DNA of 22,011 nt from DATKCJ01 sp035513275 (GTDB taxonomy: Bacteria; Verrucomicrobiota; Verrucomicrobiia; Opitutales; Opitutaceae): positions 1-22,011 of the forward strand of contig DATKCJ010000271.1 of NCBI GenBank assembly GCA_035513275.1, read 5' to 3'. Positions 1 to 7,841 of this stretch are shown here, piece after piece; within the stretch, counting starts at the first letter, position 1, and the number at the start of each line of letters is the position of its first letter. The position numbers and the translations under genes were made by a program. The notes beneath the pieces were generated by a model. That model was not told the origin of the DNA. It saw only the letters and a list, made by a program, of their open reading frames with translations, and did no database searches.

Positions 1-702
1 GCAGGTGGCGGAGAACTTGAGATTCGGAAGAGCCATGATCTTGCGGCTCTCGTTCATCATCTTCGACTCCTCGCCGGTGTAGCCGTCGAGGCCGAAGGTG
101 TCGACCTGCGGGATGCAGTTGAACGCGATCTGGTGCGGATAGACGCGACGCTCGATCGGCTTGCCCGCGACCGATGCGCGCACCTGCGAATCGAGTTCGA
201 CCACCGCTGCGGCGCCGGAGCCGGACACCGACTGGAATGTGGAAACGACGACGCGCTTCACGCCGAACGCGACATGCAGCGGCCACAGGCCCATCAGCAT
301 GACCGCAGTCGAGCAATTCGGGTTTGCGACGATGCCCTTATGGCGCGCGAGCTGGTCGGCGTTGATCTCGGGGATCACGAGCGGCACGGCCGGGTCCATG
401 CGGAGCGCCGAGCTCTTGTCGATCACGACGCAGCCGGCCTCGACCGCAGCTTTGGCGAGCGCGCGCGTAACCGAGCCACCGGCGGCGAAGAACGCGAGGT
501 CGAGGCCCTTGAACGCCTCAGGCGTCGCCTCGACGACCGTGTGTTCTGTCCCGTCGATCTCGACCGTCTTGCCGGCCGAGCGCGCGGAGGCGAGCAAGCG
601 AAGCTCGCCAACAGGGAAATTCCGGAGGCCGAGCAGGCGGATCAACTCTTGACCCACTGCTCCGGTGGCCCCGACGATGCCGACATTGAAGGTCTTGCTC
701 AT
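1..702 (-). CDS. asd: Aspartate-semialdehyde dehydrogenase, C-terminus beyond window
   Basis: Reduces aspartyl phosphate to aspartate semialdehyde with NADPH, the branch-point step to diaminopimelate/lysine, threonine and methionine, in the cytoplasm. Reading the minus strand from the ATG at 702 gives 234 residues before the window edge. They include a nucleotide-binding GATGAVG loop at residues 11-17 and the family motif NPNCST with the catalytic cysteine at about residue 130. The family is usually 330-370 residues, so roughly a third is missing, purely because the window ends. The start codon overlaps the start of the divergent L,D-transpeptidase gene inside one CATG (700-703), so its promoter must lie inside that neighbour. 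No strong ribosome binding site is visible. Family assignment is secure. Confidence 0.95.
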   Translation of the reverse strand, partial: MSKTFNVGIVGATGAVGQELIRLLGLRNFPVGELRLLASARSAGKTVEIDGTEHTVVEATPEAFKGLDLAFFAAGGSVTRALAKAAVEAGCVVIDKSSALRMDPAVPLVIPEINADQLARHKGIVANPNCSTAVMLMGLWPLHVAFGVKRVVVSTFQSVSGSGAAAVVELDSQVRASVAGKPIERRVYPHQIAFNCIPQVDTFGLDGYTGEESKMMNESRKIMALPNLKFSATC

Positions 703-1246
703 GGAACTGGATTCAAAGCTCAAACGAGTCATCGATAGGTGCGCCGCGGCGGGGATCAAGCCCGCAAACCGGGCACTGCATGTTTCCATCGCGAGCCAGA
801 CGATGCAGTTTTTCGAAGACGGGCGACTGGTAAAGGCTTACGTCATTTCCACCGGGCGGAATCCGGCGTCTTGCAAGAAGGGCTCCATGGGCACTCCGAC
901 CGGTCTCCACGCGATTGCGGAGAAGATTGGCGCGGGCACGCCGCCGGGAATCGTGTTCGTGAGCCGCGCCTCAACCGGCTTCCATTTCTCCGAAGGCCGC
1001 GCCACTCCGGGTGGCGACAACCTAGTCACGACCCGCATCCTCTGGCTGCGCGGACTCGAGCCCGGCGTGAACGCCGGGGGCGACGTCGATACGCACGATC
1101 GCTACGTCTACATCCACGGCACGAATCACGAGGACCGGCTGGGCACGCCGCAAAGCGCTGGCTGCGTGCTGATGAACAACCTCGAGATCATCGAGCTTTT
1201 CGACCGCGTGCGGACGGGCGATCCGGTGTTGATTGAGCTGGAGTGA
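701..1246 (+). CDS. L,D-transpeptidase (YkuD/ErfK family), atypical active-site motif
   Basis: A 181-residue protein with a single YkuD catalytic domain. Family members make meso-DAP to meso-DAP crosslinks or attach proteins to peptidoglycan. The domain shows STGRNP near the N-terminus, GTPTG, then YIHGTNHE followed by SAGCVLMNN, which contains the presumed nucleophilic cysteine. The classical motif is SHGC(I/V)R; here the histidine is alanine and the arginine is leucine. No signal peptide or lipobox is seen, which is odd for a periplasmic enzyme. I chose ATG 701 because GAAGG lies 8 bases upstream (688-692); an upstream in-frame start at 665 would overlap asd further. A perfect hairpin begins immediately after the stop codon. 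Confidence 0.85.
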   Translation: MELDSKLKRVIDRCAAAGIKPANRALHVSIASQTMQFFEDGRLVKAYVISTGRNPASCKKGSMGTPTGLHAIAEKIGAGTPPGIVFVSRASTGFHFSEGRATPGGDNLVTTRILWLRGLEPGVNAGGDVDTHDRYVYIHGTNHEDRLGTPQSAGCVLMNNLEIIELFDRVRTGDPVLIELE

Positions 1247-1267
1247 GGAATCGGGCAACCCGATTCC
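1247..1267 (+). terminator. Perfect 9-bp hairpin directly after the YkuD stop codon
   Basis: GGAATCGGG at 1247-1255 and CCCGATTCC at 1259-1267 are perfect complements around a three-base loop (CAA). The stem starts on the base after the TGA. There is no T-tract, so this is either a weak intrinsic terminator or an mRNA 3'-end stabilising structure. Confidence 0.5.
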
Positions 1268-1286
1268 TAAGTATCCCGCACTCCGG

Positions 1287-1371
1287 TCCGAGGTGGGGCG
1301 CGTTGTCCCTAACGCGCCCAAACCGATAGCAAAGGCCTGGGCGTCTTGAGGACAAGCCGCCCCACCTCGGA
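1287..1371. repeat. Nested intergenic palindrome, 14-bp arms
   Basis: The arms TCCGAGGTGGGGCG (1287-1300) and CGCCCCACCTCGGA (1358-1371) are perfectly complementary over 14 bases. Inside, GGGCGCGTT (1296-1304) pairs perfectly with AACGCGCCC (1311-1319), and the two hairpins compete for bases 1296-1300. The element fills the gap between the convergent YkuD and P-type ATPase genes. It could be a bidirectional terminator or one copy of a dispersed repeat family. No transposase is attached. Confidence 0.7.
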
Positions 1372-1385
1372 GATTTGATGCCAAG

Positions 1386-3629
1386 TCACCTGTCTCTCCC
1401 AAACAACAGTCGCAGACTGTTCAAACACACCAGCACCGTGCTGCCTTCGTGTGCGAACACGCCGATCGTCAGCGGCACCACGCCGCCGAGCGCGCCGGCG
1501 ACCATCACGACAACCGTGCCGAGCGAGATGATGAGGTTCTGTCGGATCACGCGGCGCGCGCGATGACTCAGACGATACGCCGAAAGGAAATTCTCAATCC
1601 GGTCGTTCATCAGGATCACTTCGCTTTGCTCGAGCGCCGCATCGCTTCCACGCGCGCCCATCGCGACTGAAACGTAGGCTGCGGCGAGGCTCGGTGCGTC
1701 GTTCACTCCGTCGCCGACCATGGCCACCTTGTTGCCGTCCTTGCCGAGCGCGACGACCGCCTCGACTTTTTGCTCCGGCGAGAGACCTGCGCGCACCTCG
1801 GTGAGCCCGAGTTCGCGCGCGACGGCCTCGGCCGCCTGCCGGCGGTCGCCAGTGAGCATCACGGTGCGCAGCCCGAGTTCGCGCAATTGCAGCAGCACGG
1901 CCTTCGACTGGATTCGAATCACGTCGCGCAAGAGGATCCGCCCGAGCAGCCCTTTGCCGATCACCCACACTTCCGAGAGATCGGGTGCAGCGTGCGGGAT
2001 GTCCTTGATCCATTCCGCGAGCGGGCCCTCGTGAAGCAGTTCGCGCCGGCCGATGACCACCGTTGCGTCACCCGCGACGCCTTTCACACCCTGACCGGTG
2101 ATCGACTGGAAGTCGCGCACGTCAATCTCCTTCACGCCTGCCTTTCGGCCGTGTTGCGCGATCGCGCGCGCAATCGGGTGTTGCGACTTCGACTCGAGCG
2201 CGCATGCGAGTTCGAGCACCTCCTGCTCGCGACCCTTCGGGAAACTTTCGGTGCCGATCACGTCGAGTTCGCCCGTGGTGAGTGTGCCGGTCTTGTCGAG
2301 CGCGACGACGTTCACATCGGCCATGCGCTCGATCGCCGCGCCGCCGCGGAACAGGATTCCGTGCCGCGCGCCCCACGCGATCGCAGCGAGGATGGCAGAC
2401 GGAATCGAGAGAACGAGTGCACACGGGCTCGCGACGACGAGGAGCGTCATCGCGCGGTAGAACGCCGAGGTCGTCTCGATCGTGTTTTCAAACGCCGGCA
2501 GCCTGAAGGCGAGCCACCACACGAGGAACATCACAGCCGTCAAACCGAGAATCGCGTAGGTGTATCGGACGCCAAACTTGTCGGTGAAGCGCTCGCTCGG
2601 CGCCTTGAGCTTCTGCGCGGTCTGGATGAGCCGGATGATTTTCTGCAGCGTGCTCTCAGCGGGAAGCCGTTGCACCGAGACCTCGGCGACTCCCCAAAGG
2701 TTGATCGTGCCACTGAAAACCGGATCGCCTTCGTCCTTGTCGACCGGGCGCGCTTCGCCCGTGAGATTCGATTCGTCGACCGCCGTGCGACCCTTGGTCA
2801 CGATGGCGTCGACGGGAAACAGCTCGCCGGGCTTCACCATCACTGTGTCACCGACGCGGAGTTCTTCGACCGGAACCATCCGCTCCTTGCCGTCAGGTCC
2901 GATCACGGTCGCCTGTTTCGGAGCGGACTTCAGGAGCGAGTCCACGGCGCGGTGCGTGCGCGCGAGCGCATACTCCTCCATCGCGCCCGAGGCGGAGAAG
3001 AGGAACAGCAGCAGCGCGCCCTCGCCCCAGGCGCCGATCGACATCGCGCCGATGGCGACTGCGAGCATCAGGAAGTGGATGTCGATCTCGCGCTTCTTCA
3101 GCTTCGCAACGACGTCGATCGCGGCGTCCCAGCCGCCCGCGGCGATCGAGATCAGATAGAGTCCCTTCACGACGGCCTCGGAAGCGCTGCCCGTGCGCGC
3201 GACGACATATGCCAGCAAGCCAAACACGCCACACACGCCCGCGAGAGTCGCGAGCACGCGCCAGTCCTCGGGCTTCTCGGCCTCGCGCACGCCCACCTCG
3301 GGCCACTGAAACTCACGCCACTTCCAGAATGTCGGCGCGGTTTCGCAGGACTCTTTCGACAGCACAGCCGAGTCGCCCTCGCGCCGCAGGACAAAGCCCG
3401 CGGGCGCCGCTCCCGAGCCAGGCGCACCGCCGAGCCGCGACTCGATCGCCGCGACCACACCGGCGAGGCGCGCATCAAGAAGCACGGTGTCGACCGAGCC
3501 GAGCGTCGCCACCGAGACCTTCCGGTCCGCCGGATTGAGCCGCACGGCCTCGACGCCGGGCTCGGATCGCAGGAACCGCGCGAGGTCTTCGACCCACTTG
3601 TCAGGACTCGGACTGGAAGGGCGTGTCAT
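1386..3629 (-). CDS. P1B-4-type heavy-metal-transporting ATPase
   Basis: An inner-membrane metal efflux pump of about 747 residues. The N-terminal ~90 residues look like a heavy-metal-associated fold (VEAVRLNP, VSVATLG) but lack the CxxC metal site. After the first membrane helices come the actuator motif TGEA, the membrane metal-site motif SPC at 401-403, the phosphorylated aspartate in DKTGTLT (about D445), SQHPIA, GDGVNDAP, and HEGST in the last helix. SPC plus HEG(G/S)T is the signature of subgroup P1B-4 (CoaT, CtpD, CzcP, PfeT), known for Co, Fe, Zn, Cd or Ni export; the substrate here cannot be told from sequence. I prefer ATG 3629. A GTG at 3644 is possible, but a GAAGG then touches the start codon directly. 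Divergent from the helicase gene. Confidence 0.92.
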   Translation of the reverse strand: MTRPSSPSPDKWVEDLARFLRSEPGVEAVRLNPADRKVSVATLGSVDTVLLDARLAGVVAAIESRLGGAPGSGAAPAGFVLRREGDSAVLSKESCETAPTFWKWREFQWPEVGVREAEKPEDWRVLATLAGVCGVFGLLAYVVARTGSASEAVVKGLYLISIAAGGWDAAIDVVAKLKKREIDIHFLMLAVAIGAMSIGAWGEGALLLFLFSASGAMEEYALARTHRAVDSLLKSAPKQATVIGPDGKERMVPVEELRVGDTVMVKPGELFPVDAIVTKGRTAVDESNLTGEARPVDKDEGDPVFSGTINLWGVAEVSVQRLPAESTLQKIIRLIQTAQKLKAPSERFTDKFGVRYTYAILGLTAVMFLVWWLAFRLPAFENTIETTSAFYRAMTLLVVASPCALVLSIPSAILAAIAWGARHGILFRGGAAIERMADVNVVALDKTGTLTTGELDVIGTESFPKGREQEVLELACALESKSQHPIARAIAQHGRKAGVKEIDVRDFQSITGQGVKGVAGDATVVIGRRELLHEGPLAEWIKDIPHAAPDLSEVWVIGKGLLGRILLRDVIRIQSKAVLLQLRELGLRTVMLTGDRRQAAEAVARELGLTEVRAGLSPEQKVEAVVALGKDGNKVAMVGDGVNDAPSLAAAYVSVAMGARGSDAALEQSEVILMNDRIENFLSAYRLSHRARRVIRQNLIISLGTVVVMVAGALGGVVPLTIGVFAHEGSTVLVCLNSLRLLFGRDR

Positions 3630-3707
3630 CGGAGAGTTTTTCACCCTTCAACGTAGGTCGCGCAAAAGCGCTTGCCAGAAAAAAGCCCGGAACCGTTATT
3701 CGTTCGA

Positions 3708-5771
3708 ATGATTGGCCTGCGCGAAAACGATGCCGGACCCGCTGGCGGCGAGTGGGTTGGCCTTGTCGGGGAAACTTTTGAGGAAGGCGGCTGGGTGCAC
3801 GACGCGCTCGAGCTGGAGCATCGCCCCGAGCAGGAGCAGATGGCGCTCGAGGTGGCGGAGGCGTTTGCGGCAAACGAGCCGCTGCTCTTCGAGGCGGGCA
3901 CAGGCGTGGGCAAGAGCCTCGCCTACCTTGTGCCGGGCTTGATGCACGCGGTTTCGACGAACCGGCCGATGCTCGTGTCGACACACACGATTTCACTGCA
4001 GGAGCAGATCCAGCAAAAGGACCTTGAGCTGTGCCGCCGGTTGTTTCGCGCGGTGCCGAGGTTGAATCGTTTTGCGGACTTCAAGTCAGCCGTGCTCGTC
4101 GGCAAAGCAAACTACCTCTGCACGACGCGACTCGCACAGGCGGTCGAAGCGAAGACAGAGCTCTTCCAATCCGCCGCGCAGACGGAGCTGCAACGAATCG
4201 CCGCGTGGGTCGCCACTGCGAAGGACGGCTTGCGGCAGGAGCTCACGCCGGCGCCCGACCCGGAGGTATGGGACTGGGTGCATGCTGACTCGGCAGTCTG
4301 CAGCCGCAAGAACTGCAACGCCGACACGTGTTTCTATCGCCGCGCGCGCGCGCGGATCGAGAAGGCGAACCTCATCATCGTGAACCACAGCCTGCTCTTC
4401 GCGCACATTGCGGCGGGCGGCGCCGGAGAGAAAGGAGCGTCGCGCGGGATACTGTTTCCCGACGACTTCCTCGTGCTCGATGAGGCGCACACGGCGGCGG
4501 AGGTCGCGACGGAGCACTTCGGATTGCGCATTTCCAGCTACGGCATCGATCACTTTCTGAAGACGCTCTACAATCCGGCGCGCAAGCGCGGCTTGCTCAA
4601 GCGCCATGGCACGACGCGCGAGCAGATGCTCGTGGCCGACTGCATCGACTCGGCGTCGCTCTTCTTCGGCTTCATTCGCGAGCGGCTCCTCACCGAGCAG
4701 CCGGTCGTGCGCGTGCGCGAGGCATCGGTGCTGCCGGAGTTCGACGACGAGCCGTTCAAGATTCTCATCCAGCTCATCGGCGGTCTCGCCGACCGGCAGA
4801 AGGAAGGTCCGGCGCACGACGAGCTCGACGAAGCGCGCGCGCGGCTCACGACCTATCACTCCGGCATCCGGCAGTTCTTGAAGCTCTCGGCCGACGGGCA
4901 CGTGCACTGGGTCGAGCGCTCAGGGCGCGAAGGCCGCGTGGTGGCAGTGCGCAGCGCACCGGTCGATCCCGCACCGCAAATCCGCGAGGTGCTGTTCGAA
5001 CGCGACACGGCCGCGGTGCTCACGAGCGCCACGCTGACAGCAGGCGGCGACATCGAGCCGTTGCGTCGGCGCGTCGGTGCTGAGGGCTTGCGCGCGATCG
5101 TCGTCGATTCGCCGTTCGACTTCGAAAACAACATGCGCGTGTTCGTCGCGTCCGACGTGCCGATGCCGACGCCCGGCGAGGCGCGTCTCTCGATCGACGC
5201 GCTCGCCGACTACATCGAGTGGTGCGCCACGCGAGTCGCGGGCGGATCGCTCGTGCTCTTCACGAGCTACACCGACATGAACCAGGTCGCCGCGAAGATC
5301 GGCGGCGCGCTCGAGAAGGCGGGACGTCCGATTCTCATTCAAGGCGGGTCGACGTCGCGCACCGAGCTCACGCGGCAGTTCAAACACGCGCGAAACGGCG
5401 TGTTGTTCGGCACCGACAGTTTCTGGACGGGTGTCGACGTGCCGGGCGACGCACTAGCGCAGGTGATCATCACGCGTCTGCCGTTCGACGTGCCCTCCCA
5501 CCCTGTCGCCGAGGCGCGCGCCGAGTGGGTGCGCGAGCAAGGGGGCAATCCGTTCAACGACATCACGCTGCCCGATGCGCTCATGCAGTTCCGCCAGGGT
5601 GCCGGGCGGCTGATTCGCACAAAGACCGACCGCGGTGTAATTACGGTGCTCGATTCGCGTATACTCCACAAAGCCTACGGCCGGCTGTTTCTCGATTGCC
5701 TTCCGAAGAAAACGTTCGAGCGGATGACGGTCGAAAACCGGGAGACGGTGTTCAAGCCGTTCAACGGATAG
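3708..5771 (+). CDS. dinG: DinG/XPD-family Fe-S ATP-dependent DNA helicase
   Basis: A superfamily 2 5'-3' helicase of about 687 residues; relatives resolve R-loops and damaged or structured DNA. Walker A GTGVGKS is at 64-70 and DEAH at 258-261. Four cysteines at 138, 198, 203 and 208 have the spacing expected of the 4Fe-4S domain of DinG and XPD. Motif VI QGAGRLIR is near 630-637. There is no N-terminal exonuclease domain, so this is the short DinG form rather than the DinG/DnaQ fusion. I prefer ATG 3708; an in-frame TTG at 3672 would add 12 residues. Neither has a strong ribosome binding site. The symbol is by family resemblance; YoaA-type naming would also fit. Confidence 0.9.
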   Translation: MIGLRENDAGPAGGEWVGLVGETFEEGGWVHDALELEHRPEQEQMALEVAEAFAANEPLLFEAGTGVGKSLAYLVPGLMHAVSTNRPMLVSTHTISLQEQIQQKDLELCRRLFRAVPRLNRFADFKSAVLVGKANYLCTTRLAQAVEAKTELFQSAAQTELQRIAAWVATAKDGLRQELTPAPDPEVWDWVHADSAVCSRKNCNADTCFYRRARARIEKANLIIVNHSLLFAHIAAGGAGEKGASRGILFPDDFLVLDEAHTAAEVATEHFGLRISSYGIDHFLKTLYNPARKRGLLKRHGTTREQMLVADCIDSASLFFGFIRERLLTEQPVVRVREASVLPEFDDEPFKILIQLIGGLADRQKEGPAHDELDEARARLTTYHSGIRQFLKLSADGHVHWVERSGREGRVVAVRSAPVDPAPQIREVLFERDTAAVLTSATLTAGGDIEPLRRRVGAEGLRAIVVDSPFDFENNMRVFVASDVPMPTPGEARLSIDALADYIEWCATRVAGGSLVLFTSYTDMNQVAAKIGGALEKAGRPILIQGGSTSRTELTRQFKHARNGVLFGTDSFWTGVDVPGDALAQVIITRLPFDVPSHPVAEARAEWVREQGGNPFNDITLPDALMQFRQGAGRLIRTKTDRGVITVLDSRILHKAYGRLFLDCLPKKTFERMTVENRETVFKPFNG

Positions 5772-5784
5772 GGACAAGAAGTGA

Positions 5785-5869
5785 GACACGAATCGCACGA
5801 ATTTCCACGAACGTCCGCCCTCAACTCCATCTTTTGAAACCATTCGAGCCAATTCGTGTAATTCGTGTC
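5785..5869. repeat. Imperfect palindrome of CACGAAT-type units
   Basis: The arm GACACGAATCGCACGAATT (5785-5803) is complementary to AATTCGTGTAATTCGTGTC (5851-5869) at 17 of 19 positions. Each arm is itself made of short degenerate units, CACGAAT in one orientation and ATTCGTG in the other. More such units follow to about 5940 (TCTGTGGTT and GTGTAATCT). It fills most of the 179-base gap between the helicase and the phosphatase and resembles the larger palindrome at 10683-10889. Confidence 0.7.
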
Positions 5870-5950
5870 CACCCTCCGAGCCAGGTTCCGTTCTTCCATC
5901 CAAGCAAATCTGTGGTTTCCTGAGCAATCCGGTGTAATCTCTATCAATCC

Positions 5951-6676
5951 ATGACGCCGCAGATCACATGGGCCGCGAAGACTGACATCGGTCGCGTGCG
6001 CAGCGAGAATCAGGATCGCTGGCTTGCGCGGCCCGAGGATGGACTCTTCGCCGTCGCCGACGGGATGGGCGGCATGCGCGGCGGTGCCGAGGCTGCGGCG
6101 ACTGCGCTCGCGACGCTTGAACAAGAATTCGCCCGCAACACGCCTGCCACTCCGGAGTCTTGGGAGGCGCTCGTGCGAAAGGTGAACGACCGCGTGTGGC
6201 AGCGCGGCTTGGTTGTCAGTCCGAACGGAGGCATCGGCACCACGCTCACTTTGCTGCACTTCACGGCGGACGGTGTGACGGTCGTCCACGTCGGCGACTC
6301 GGCGTGCTTCCTCGTGCGTGCCGGCAAACTCACGCAGTTGACCAACGATCACACCGTCGCCGCAGAAGCCGAGCGACGGATCGCGCGAGGGCTCCCGGCC
6401 GAACCGCAGCCTTGGGCGGAGCACATTCTCACACGCTGCATTGGCCAGCCGTTTCTTGACGGCATCGACGTCTCGGCCGTGACGGTTCAGCCCGGCGACC
6501 GTTTCCTGCTCTGCACAGACGGCATCACAAAAGTGCTCGACGACCGGACAATCGCCTCGTGCCTCAAGTCGCCCGCGACTCCCGACGAAACGACAAACCT
6601 CCTCATCGCCGCAGCACTCGCCGCCGGCGCCCCCGACAACGCGACGGGGATTGCGGTATTTGCAGGAAGCGCCTGA
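5951..6676 (+). CDS. PP2C-family serine/threonine protein phosphatase
   Basis: A 241-residue cytoplasmic metal-dependent phosphatase of the Stp/PrpC type, which opposes Hanks-type Ser/Thr kinases. Visible motifs in order are TDIGRVRSENQD near residues 11-22, VADGMGGMRGG near 37-47 (metal-binding aspartate), VGDS near 115, LLCTDGITKVLDD near 178, and GAPDNATGIAVF at the C-terminus. These carry the conserved metal-coordinating aspartates. The length is typical of bacterial stand-alone PP2C. No partner kinase is in the window. The gene begins right after a repeat-rich spacer, and no clear ribosome binding site precedes ATG 5951. A small membrane protein gene follows on the same strand. Confidence 0.92.
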   Translation: MTPQITWAAKTDIGRVRSENQDRWLARPEDGLFAVADGMGGMRGGAEAAATALATLEQEFARNTPATPESWEALVRKVNDRVWQRGLVVSPNGGIGTTLTLLHFTADGVTVVHVGDSACFLVRAGKLTQLTNDHTVAAEAERRIARGLPAEPQPWAEHILTRCIGQPFLDGIDVSAVTVQPGDRFLLCTDGITKVLDDRTIASCLKSPATPDETTNLLIAAALAAGAPDNATGIAVFAGSA

Positions 6677-6737
6677 GCCTGATTGCCTACCCCACAATTC
6701 GAAACTCAGGCCCCGAGTTGAACCGCAGAAACTTCCC

Positions 6738-7154
6738 ATGGAATCCCTGATCGGCGTTGGCCTTGCGCTAGCCGTCTCAGTTTTTGCCCGGATCGTCGGG
6801 CTCGACCGGGACAGGGCGTTCTACCCGACGGTGATGATCGTCATCGCCATGCTCTACGGGCTGTTCGCCGCGATCGGCGGCTTGCCGGCGGGGCTGACGT
6901 TGGAGTGGATCGCAATGGGCGTGTTCATCCTGGTCGCGACGCTTGGCTTCAAGTTCAACCTTTGGCTCGTCGCCGCGGCGCTGTTCGCGCACGGAGTTTT
7001 CGATTTCTTCCACCCTCACCTGATCTCCAATCCCGGCGTGCCCGTCTGGTGGCCTGGGTTTTGTATGGCATACGATGTCACGGCTGCCGCCTTCCTGGCG
7101 TGGCTGCTGTGGAGCGGAATCGGAAGCGCGCCTCGCCCAATCAATCCTCGATAA
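6738..7154 (+). CDS. Small hypothetical membrane protein, about five helices
   Basis: A 138-residue very hydrophobic protein with no family I recognise. Five hydrophobic stretches of helix length are apparent: residues about 3-22, 31-52, 57-75, 77-95 and 112-129. They are joined by short loops, one containing HPHLISNPGVPVWWPGF. An in-frame extension begins at 6651 inside the phosphatase gene, but its sequence is polar and unlike the rest, so I chose ATG 6738. It may be cotranscribed with the phosphatase (61-base gap). A strong hairpin follows the stop codon. Function unknown. Confidence 0.7.
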   Translation: MESLIGVGLALAVSVFARIVGLDRDRAFYPTVMIVIAMLYGLFAAIGGLPAGLTLEWIAMGVFILVATLGFKFNLWLVAAALFAHGVFDFFHPHLISNPGVPVWWPGFCMAYDVTAAAFLAWLLWSGIGSAPRPINPR

Positions 7155-7159
7155 AGGAA

Positions 7160-7190
7160 GAGCTGCCGTGGCGGTGCGCCGCGGCAGCTC
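7160..7190. terminator. Hairpin between convergent genes
   Basis: GAGCTGCCGTGGCG (7160-7173) pairs with CGCCGCGGCAGCTC (7177-7190) over 14 positions, with one T-G wobble and a three-base loop (GTG). It sits between the ends of two convergent genes, as expected of a bidirectional terminator. No T-tract follows on either strand. Confidence 0.6.
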
Positions 7191-7214
7191 GGGTGCAGTC
7201 GATCGAGGAAGAGA

Positions 7215-7622
7215 TTACTTGCGGCTCGCGACCATGACTCCTTCCGGCGTCGCCTTCGGCTCCAGCATTGCGGTCTCAACGGCCCGGGTGACGAGCGACA
7301 TCCCGCTCACGCGACCTTCGTCGAAGCGCACAACAAGTGTGCCGTGCGCACTGCTGCCCTTGATCTCGTAGTTCCGGTAGAGCCAGGTGCCATCGGGCAT
7401 ACGCACGCTTGGCTTGCCAAGCTTGGCCTCAGCCCAGATGCGGAATGTGCCAACCTGCACGTAGGGACCGGCGGCCTTGAGATGCACGGTGCCGTGCTGG
7501 GCGAGCAACTCGGCGGCGCGATCGGCGGGAGTATTGCTCCTGGCGGAGACGATGGCGGTCGCGAAGGTCAACGATGCGACGATGGCAGCGATACGGAGAA
7601 CTGAGGCGATGTTGGTATTCAT
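7215..7622 (-). CDS. Hypothetical exported protein
   Basis: A 135-residue protein with a likely Sec signal peptide (hydrophobic residues about 8-24, then IVSARS, cleavage probably after VSA). There is no lipobox cysteine, so it is probably a soluble periplasmic or secreted protein. The mature part has LGKPSVRMPDGTWLYRNYEI followed by LVVRFDEGRVSGMSLV. That order, a GxP turn, a W-x-Y strand, then a strand with FDEGRV, recalls small BamE/SmpA-like domains, but the match is by eye and weak. It converges with the membrane protein gene and diverges from the sensor kinase operon. No clear ribosome binding site. Confidence 0.7.
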   Translation of the reverse strand: MNTNIASVLRIAAIVASLTFATAIVSARSNTPADRAAELLAQHGTVHLKAAGPYVQVGTFRIWAEAKLGKPSVRMPDGTWLYRNYEIKGSSAHGTLVVRFDEGRVSGMSLVTRAVETAMLEPKATPEGVMVASRK

Positions 7623-7721
7623 GGCGGATGTTTTTTTGGGTTCTGAAGTTTTGCGAACTGAGTCACCGCTGGGTGACGTGTGCGAAGTTGCGCGAGGCTC
7701 GCGCGCGTCTCGAAACTCCGA

Positions 7722-7797
7722 GGGTCAACGGCTCGACCGCCCGGCGAATTGCGCAGTCGAGGCGGGTGAACGGCTCGACACGTGTGTGAACCGCTCG
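7722..7797 (+). promoter_or_regulatory. Candidate LytTR-type direct repeats upstream of the kinase operon
   Basis: GGGTCAACGGCTCGAC (7722-7737) and GGGTGAACGGCTCGAC (7764-7779) differ by one base and are 42 bases apart. A weaker third copy, GTGAACCGCTCG, starts at 7786, about 20 bases after the corresponding bases of the second. On the minus strand the first two read CCGTTGACC and CCGTTCACC, resembling the GTT-centred half-sites of LytTR regulators. Spacing of about two helical turns also fits LytTR direct repeats. The operon they precede encodes a LytTR regulator, so autoregulation is plausible but unproven. Confidence 0.4.
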
Positions 7798-7841
7798 GGA
7801 ATCGCGTGGACGCGTCAGCACCTGTCGATTACTTCTCCGGC

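Noticed and set aside
1770..3656. Very long open frame on the plus strand opposite the metal ATPase
   Set aside because: Its translation is Arg/His/Asp-rich without any family motif, while the minus-strand frame carries every P-type ATPase motif. It is an antisense artefact of GC-rich codon use. The same applies to other long frames opposite asd, dinG, gcvT, CNNM and glmS.
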